Part shown: in pieces, positions 60,101 through 64,000 of the stretch
How positions within the stretch are numbered: the first letter of the stretch is position 1
Layout of the letters: each line of letters opens with the position of its first letter
Assembly (NCBI GenBank): GCA_963781785.1
Contig: CAWAHD010000002.1
Coordinates: forward strand, 3,968,001 to 4,032,000
From: CAWAHD01 sp963781785
GTDB lineage: Bacteria; Planctomycetota; Planctomycetia; Isosphaerales; Isosphaeraceae
Direction of reading: 5' to 3'
DNA length: 64,000 nt
Notes under the pieces: generated by a model
The model's database searches: none
Told to the model about the DNA's origin: nothing
What the model saw: the letters and a program-made list of their open reading frames with translations, nothing else
Made by a program: the position numbers and the translations under genes

Positions 60101-60444
60101 CCCACCTCGAGGAGCGCGGTCAGCGGCTCGCCGAGGAAGCCCGGGTCGCATTGGACAAGCGGGCCGATCAGGAGGCCGACGCCATGAAGAAAATCCTCGA
60201 CCAGCAGAAGCGGCGTGTGTCCGAGACCGCAAAGATGTACGAGGGGGATCAGCAGCTCAGCCTGAGCTTCGGCCAGGAAGAGCAACGACAGCTCGAGTCC
60301 AATCAGAGACACTGGGAGAAGCGACTGGCGGCCATCGACCGTGAGCTTGCCGAAGAGCCGAAGCGCATTCGCAGCATCTACGACGTGAAGGCCCAGCGGA
60401 TCGAGCCGATCGGGCTGGTCTATCTTTGGCCAGTGACGGGGTAG
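57136..60444 (+). CDS. drmD: DISARM-type SNF2-like helicase DrmD
   Basis: The 1102-residue protein has an N-terminal region (ESGQIVRVRQRQYLVEDVV) followed by a SNF2/SF2 helicase core: motif I ADDVGLGKTIEAGL (about 143), motif Ia VACPPSMLLQWQDEL, motif II LLILDEAHHA (about 251), motif III FLSATPHNG, motif V VATDAAREGLNLQ (about 610) and motif VI RMEQRNGRIDR (about 640). A charged, coiled-coil C-terminal half follows. Sequence and neighbour (an Eco57I-type methylase downstream) match DrmD of class 1 DISARM, an anti-phage system. Start ATG 57136 has no strong binding site. Confidence 0.85.
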   Translation: MRADPDVNTTIDVPESGQIVRVRQRQYLVEDVVPPSPGDDATLVKMSCVDDDAQGQPLAVLWEKEVDPEVLTGETWQKIAERGFDSRNLFSAYLHTLRWNCVTSTDANLFQSPFRAGIRTDAYQLEPLRKALRLPRVNLFIADDVGLGKTIEAGLIARELLLRKKVQDIVVACPPSMLLQWQDELEDRFGMVFQILDKEYIARVRQERGYAVNPWTTHSRFLVSHRLLIDEDYAGTLRDWLTDFRPGSLLILDEAHHAAPSSGARYAIDSKITRAIRDLAVRFEHRLFLSATPHNGHSNSFSALLEILDPQRFCRGVPVKGKEGRALLDEVMVRRLKEDLRAVEGGFPRRVPRQIDIDGLAADAPELKLSILLNQYREVREDRLKVETKRKQAAAALLVSGLQQRLLSSIEAFARTLRVHRKTMERHWAEAESEKTPDREGEVQLDLISVGVDNDDDRATLPEGELQAEEDAQIEAASRASAGGTKTATARERQLLEEMSRIADDNRGRPDARIQKLLEWIRKNQCPGLPSSGATATGPPAQWNETRVLIFTEYDDTKRYLVQQLADAIAATDRANQRIAVYHGPTPQAEREDIKRAFNADPKKNPLRILVATDAAREGLNLQTHCWNLFHLDVPWNPSRMEQRNGRIDRKLQPKDEVFCHYFVYRQRVEDRILEALVRKTEIIKRELGSLSQVLEGRLATTLSQGIRHRDVIRLEAEITSTDLEAESKQTVEEELEASRERQEDLKAQIKRLQGRLKASQDWIALTEDHFRDAITCGLELMGAQPLGASPVAAGASSKTPRFVFPALDQRRGADPTWAETMDTLRVPRRRDQKPWEWRSTSPIRPVVFEDTGTMDDDVVHLHLEHRVVQRLLGRFRSQGFIHHDLSRACLAQTTDAIPRVILLGRLCLYGPRAARLHEVIVPVAARWVELSQRKGQPLKPFKEDQVAESKTLDLLEDALLPSGHPDVNHVIKEKLQSAAPEDIRQLLPHLEERGQRLAEEARVALDKRADQEADAMKKILDQQKRRVSETAKMYEGDQQLSLSFGQEEQRQLESNQRHWEKRLAAIDRELAEEPKRIRSIYDVKAQRIEPIGLVYLWPVTG

Positions 60445-60495
60445 TTGTGAGTTGTGAGTTGTGAGTTGTGAGTTCTGAGTTCTGAGTTCTGAGTT
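60445..60495 (+). repeat. GAGTTGT/GAGTTCT heptad array, left
   Basis: Seven heptads of the form GAGTTGT or GAGTTCT follow directly after the drmD stop codon. Their reverse complement (AACTCAC/AACTCAG) appears on the far side of the four-helix-bundle gene. Confidence 0.85.
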
Positions 60496-60532
60496 GCGGT
60501 CGACAGACAGCATTCAACCAGCGGAGGTGGTG

Positions 60533-60910
60533 ATGAAACGGGACTTTCGCGATCTTTTGGTGTGGCAGAAAGCGATGACGCTTGTGACCGACGTTTACCG
60601 CGTGACTGCGTGCTTTCCAAAGGAAGAGCTGTATGGCCTGACGTCTCAGGTCCGGCGTGCGGCCGTGTCAATACCCAGCAACATCGCGGAGGGCCAAGCC
60701 AGGCTGACCCCCGGCGAGTTCCGGCAATTCCTCGGACATGCGAAGGGCTCGCTTGCGGAACTTGAGACGCAGCTCCTGATCGCCGAGAACCTCGGCTACT
60801 GCGCGATCTCCGAGTCGCTGTTGCAAGAACTTACCGAAGTCCGCCGAATGCTCAACGGCCTACTGTCCTCACTCACCCGGCGCGACGGAAAGTCAGCCGA
60901 CGACGACTAA
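60533..60910 (+). CDS. Four-helix-bundle protein (S23 / intervening-sequence protein family)
   Basis: The 125-residue protein begins MKRDFRDLLVWQKAMTLVTD, with YGLTSQVRRAAVSIPSNIAEG and ELETQLLIAENLGY, the signature of the S23/23S rRNA intervening sequence protein family, related to the Avd accessory protein of diversity-generating retroelements. It forms a pentameric four-helix bundle in characterised relatives; function unknown. GGAGGT precedes ATG 60533. Inverted heptad arrays bound it on both sides, suggesting it entered the drm operon as a unit. It is not a known DISARM component. Confidence 0.9.
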   Translation: MKRDFRDLLVWQKAMTLVTDVYRVTACFPKEELYGLTSQVRRAAVSIPSNIAEGQARLTPGEFRQFLGHAKGSLAELETQLLIAENLGYCAISESLLQELTEVRRMLNGLLSSLTRRDGKSADDD

Positions 60911-60914
60911 CCAC

Positions 60915-61001
60915 CAACTCACAACTCAGAACTCACAACTCAGAACTCCCCACAAGATGCCCGACCACCAGCTCAGAACTCGCAACTCAGAACTCACAAC
61001 T
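60915..61001 (+). repeat. AACTCAC/AACTCAG heptad array, right
   Basis: Two blocks (60915-60948 and 60971-61001) of heptads AACTCAC, AACTCAG and close variants, the reverse complement of the array at 60445-60495. The second block lies within the first codons of the methylase gene. Confidence 0.8.
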
Positions 61002-64000
61002 GCTCACAAGGAATGGCTCGGCTACCTCCAGCCGATGGGGCTCGTCGTGTCGCCTCCGGCTCTTGCCGAGGCCCTTGCGTTCCCGAACGCGAACATCATC
61101 CCCGAGCACAATCGCTTCCTGGAATGCGTTGGAGAAATCTCGGTCGCGGGCAAGGACGAGAAGGTCGCCGCCATCATCGATTTTCCACGCTTCTGTTCGC
61201 ACGTCTTGGGTTGGCGGCCGTCCGACCTTGTAGGGTCGAAAGAGGGCGGGTCGCTCCCCGAGACGCTTGAATCGGTTTTGACCGAATACCACGAGACGCT
61301 CCGGCCCACGTATGCCGTGAAACATCCCGAGTCAAAATCCCAGAGCCAGACTCCCTGGATGTTGCTCGTCAAAGTGCTGCCGAACGGTACCTCCTTCGAC
61401 GACTTCATCGAGTCTGATAGTCATCACTGGCAGGTGAGCCCCCAAGCCCGCTTTGAGCGGCTCCTGCGCGATTCCCACATCCAGGTGCCGATCGGTCTCC
61501 TCTTCAACGGCACAGACTTGCGTCTCGTCTACGCGCCCAAAGGCGAGAGTTCGGGCCACCTCACATTCCCTGTTCGGGCCATGACCGAAGTGGCCGGTCG
61601 GCCAATCTTCGCGGCACTCGTCATGCTGCTCGGCGAGAACCGCTTGTTCACTCTCCCGGACGGCCAGCGCCTTCCGGAGGTTCTGGAGAAGAGTCGCAGG
61701 TACCAGAACCTGGTCTCGACGAAGCTCGCCGAACAGGTGCTCGCGGCGCTCTACGAACTGCTGCGGGGATTCCAGGCAGCCGACGACCAAAAAAAGGGAG
61801 AGCTTCTCCGCCAGGTGCTCCAGGACGACCGCAACCAGGTCTACGCGGGGTTGTTGACAGTCCTGTTGCGGCTCGTGTTCCTGCTCTATGCCGAGGACCG
61901 GGGGCTGATGTCCGACCCGCAAGATGAGTTGTACCAGAACGATTACGCGATCACGGGTTTGTTTGAGCGTCTCAGGGCCGACGCCGGACGATACACCGAC
62001 ACGATGGACCACCGCTTCGGATCGTGGCCCCAACTGCTCGCTCTGTTCCGCATGGTCCACGATGGCGGCAGGCATGCTCGCTTCGCGATCCCCGCGCGGA
62101 AAGGCTACCTCTTCGATCCCGACAAGTATCCGTTCCTTGAAGGTCGAGCCCCGGGCCGATCGAGCTTCCAGCCTCCATCAGACGGCAGCGATGACACTCG
62201 TTCAGGTCTCCGCACTCAGAACTCACAACTCACAACTCAGAACTTTCGCACCCGGAGGGTGCGAGTCACGGTCGATCCTCCTCACGTCTCCGACGGTGTC
62301 GTCTTCCGTGTGCTTCAAAACCTGCTCATCCTCGATGGCGAACGGCTCAGTTACCGGACCCTCGACGTCGAGCAGATCGGCTCGGTCTACGAGACGATCA
62401 TGGGCTTTATCCTCGAAGTCGCCCAAGGACGCTCGATCGCCATCAAGCCCACGAAGCCCCACGGCGCGCCGACCACGATCAACCTGGAAGCGCTGCTGGC
62501 CGTCAAGCCAGCCGACCGGGCCAAGTGGCTCAAAGATCAGTCCGATCAGGCTCTAACCGGCCAGACGGCCGCCGCGCTGAAGGAGGCGGCCACGCCCGAG
62601 GACGCCGTCGCGGCCCTGGAGCGCAAGGTCGCCTTCACCGCCATGCCCCGGGTCGTTCCGGCCGGGGCCATGGTGCTCCAGCCGTCCGAGGAGCGTCGGC
62701 GCTCGGGCTCGCACTACACGCCGCGCTCGCTGACTGAGCCGATCGTGGAGACGACCTTCCGGCCGATCCTGGAGCGCCTCGGTCCGAACCCTACGCCCGC
62801 CCAGATTCTCGACCTGAAGGTCTGCGACCCGGCCATGGGCTCCGGTGCGTTCCTCGTCGCGGTTTGCCGCTTCCTGGCCGAGCTGTTGGTGACGGCCTGG
62901 CACGCTCACAAGTGCGTGCCGAAGGACATCCCACCGGACGAGGACGAGCTCCTCCACGCCCGTCGCATTGTCGCCCAGCGATGTCTTTATGGAGTGGACA
63001 AGAACCCGATGGCGGTCGACCTGGCGAAGCTCTCGCTCTGGCTCGCCACGCTGGCGAAGGACCACCCGTTCACGTTTCTGGATCATGCCCTGCGGTGTGG
63101 TGATTCGCTGGTCGGCTTGAGCAAGGATCAGATTATTGCGTTTCACTGGAAGCCGGAGCAGCAGCGTGACTTCGCTCGGAAAGTGATCGAGGGGCAGCTC
63201 AGCCGCGCGATGGACCAGCGTCGGCAGATTCGCGAGGCTCCCGACGGGACGACCGAGGCCGTACTTCGCGAGCGGCTTCAGGCCGCCGACGGCTTCATCG
63301 AGCAGGGTCGGCGCTACGGCGATCTCGTCGTCTCGGCTTTCTTCGCGGAAGACAACGATCGCAAGCGGAAGGAGCGGCTCGAAGCCCTCGCGACCGACCT
63401 CGCCGCCCAGCAGTCGGCCTATGACGTTGAACGCTTCAACCGCCTGGGTTCCGCCCGCCGCGAGCTGCGTGGTGAAGATTCCACTCGTTCCAACCCGCAT
63501 CCCATCGTGCCGTTTCACTGGGAGATCGAGTTCCCCGAGGTGTTCGACCGAGAGAATTCAGGATTCGATGCCTTGATGGGAAATCCCCCTTTCTTGGGGG
63601 GCACGCGAATCACCTCCACACACGGTGATTGCTATCGCGACTGGCTTGCAATGTGCCATCCCGAAGGGAGTAGCAACGCCGATCTCTCTGCCCATTTTTT
63701 TAGACGGTCCTTCTCGCTACAGCGCCGCGACGGTGGCTTCGGCCTCCTCGCCACCAATTCAATCGCGCAGGGTGACACTAGGGTTCTGGGACTCGAGACG
63801 ATAGTGGACCAGGGTGGGTGCATCTACGACGCCACTCGGCGGTACCGCTGGCCTGGCCAGGCAGCCGTCGTTGTGTGCATCATTCATGTGCAGAAATCGC
63901 CAAGGGTGGGCCTGAGATGCAGCCTGGACGGACATACGGTCCCGAGAATTACCGCTTTTCTCTACCACTCTGGTGGCAGCAAGACCCCCGTCGCGCTCCG
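60957..64000 (+). CDS. drmMI: DISARM-type adenine-specific DNA methyltransferase DrmMI (3' truncated by window)
   Basis: An open frame from ATG 60957 runs past the last base: at least 1014 codons. Order: an N-terminal region (HKEWLGYLQPMGLVVSPPAL, LNRLFTLPDG-like ENRLFTLPDGQRLPE), GSHYTPRSLTEPIVE, SAM motif I KVCDPAMGSGAFLVAV (about 622), YGVDKNPMAVDLAKLSLWLA, and the catalytic NPPF in ALMGNPPFLGG (about 875). This is an Eco57I-type N6-adenine methylase, matching DrmMI of class 1 DISARM, which protects host DNA. The first 15 codons and residues about 419-429 are heptad-repeat DNA, so the true start may be further in (ATG 61029). Confidence 0.8.
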   Translation, partial: MPDHQLRTRNSELTTAHKEWLGYLQPMGLVVSPPALAEALAFPNANIIPEHNRFLECVGEISVAGKDEKVAAIIDFPRFCSHVLGWRPSDLVGSKEGGSLPETLESVLTEYHETLRPTYAVKHPESKSQSQTPWMLLVKVLPNGTSFDDFIESDSHHWQVSPQARFERLLRDSHIQVPIGLLFNGTDLRLVYAPKGESSGHLTFPVRAMTEVAGRPIFAALVMLLGENRLFTLPDGQRLPEVLEKSRRYQNLVSTKLAEQVLAALYELLRGFQAADDQKKGELLRQVLQDDRNQVYAGLLTVLLRLVFLLYAEDRGLMSDPQDELYQNDYAITGLFERLRADAGRYTDTMDHRFGSWPQLLALFRMVHDGGRHARFAIPARKGYLFDPDKYPFLEGRAPGRSSFQPPSDGSDDTRSGLRTQNSQLTTQNFRTRRVRVTVDPPHVSDGVVFRVLQNLLILDGERLSYRTLDVEQIGSVYETIMGFILEVAQGRSIAIKPTKPHGAPTTINLEALLAVKPADRAKWLKDQSDQALTGQTAAALKEAATPEDAVAALERKVAFTAMPRVVPAGAMVLQPSEERRRSGSHYTPRSLTEPIVETTFRPILERLGPNPTPAQILDLKVCDPAMGSGAFLVAVCRFLAELLVTAWHAHKCVPKDIPPDEDELLHARRIVAQRCLYGVDKNPMAVDLAKLSLWLATLAKDHPFTFLDHALRCGDSLVGLSKDQIIAFHWKPEQQRDFARKVIEGQLSRAMDQRRQIREAPDGTTEAVLRERLQAADGFIEQGRRYGDLVVSAFFAEDNDRKRKERLEALATDLAAQQSAYDVERFNRLGSARRELRGEDSTRSNPHPIVPFHWEIEFPEVFDRENSGFDALMGNPPFLGGTRITSTHGDCYRDWLAMCHPEGSSNADLSAHFFRRSFSLQRRDGGFGLLATNSIAQGDTRVLGLETIVDQGGCIYDATRRYRWPGQAAVVVCIIHVQKSPRVGLRCSLDGHTVPRITAFLYHSGGSKTPVAL
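62213..62244 (+). repeat. Heptad array inside the methylase coding region
   Basis: Four AACTCAC/AACTCAG heptads lie in frame within drmMI and encode TQNSQLTTQNF between a loop-like Ser/Asp-rich stretch and RVRVTVDPPHVSDG. The same heptads form the arrays bounding the four-helix-bundle gene 1.2 kb upstream. Confidence 0.8.

Noticed and set aside
60445..61001. CRISPR-like array
   Set aside because: The 7-base units are contiguous with no spacers, so they are tandem heptads, not CRISPR.

Overview
The window looks like a high-GC planctomycete chromosome, most likely close to Isosphaeraceae. The signs are a DUF1559 prepilin-like protein with an H-X9-DG box (16551-17621), a planctomycete cytochrome DUF1549/DUF1553 gene followed by DUF1501 (20304-24194), a giant secreted protein opening with an LEPLEQRWLL-type signal (25550-32401), a STGPRT-type protein (10272-12086), and many palindromic intergenic repeats. 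The lineage is inferred from gene families; there is no rRNA in the window.

Left part (1-10.3 kb) is an eroded accessory region: a gene broken by an amber codon, a lipoprotein, two separate C-terminal remnants of a DUF1156 DNA methylase, a DUF1016 nuclease with an IS1380 element inserted at its start (6-bp target duplication), and an IS21-family element (7-bp duplication, istB frameshifted) sitting inside an older hairpin-ended repeat.

Middle part (10.3-50.5 kb) is mostly gene-dense: two translationally coupled phosphodiesterase/phosphatase-like genes, the DUF1559 protein, an APC permease followed by an AhpD-like peroxidase gene whose in-frame UGA replaces the second Cys of the CxxC site and is followed by a SECIS-like hairpin (probable selenoprotein), a VOC protein, the DUF1549/DUF1501 pair, an esterase and the beta-helix surface protein. 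Next comes a kinase / phosphoethanolamine N-methyltransferase / permease / phosphatidylcholine-synthase cluster (32.7-37.3 kb), which reads as a choline-lipid pathway, then an MFS transporter, a 1465-residue protein with a voltage-sensor-like module but no pore, an HD alarmone-hydrolase-like protein, an alpha/beta hydrolase, a membrane-embedded sigma-54 activator, a DUF6263 protein with compensating frameshifts, and a CPBP protease.

Right part (50.5-64 kb) starts with a repeat-filled gene desert split by a second, intact IS21-family element (5-bp duplication). It ends in the first genes of a class 1 DISARM-like anti-phage operon (drmD and a truncated drmMI), with a four-helix-bundle gene bounded by inverted heptad repeats inserted between them. 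The rest of that operon lies beyond the window.
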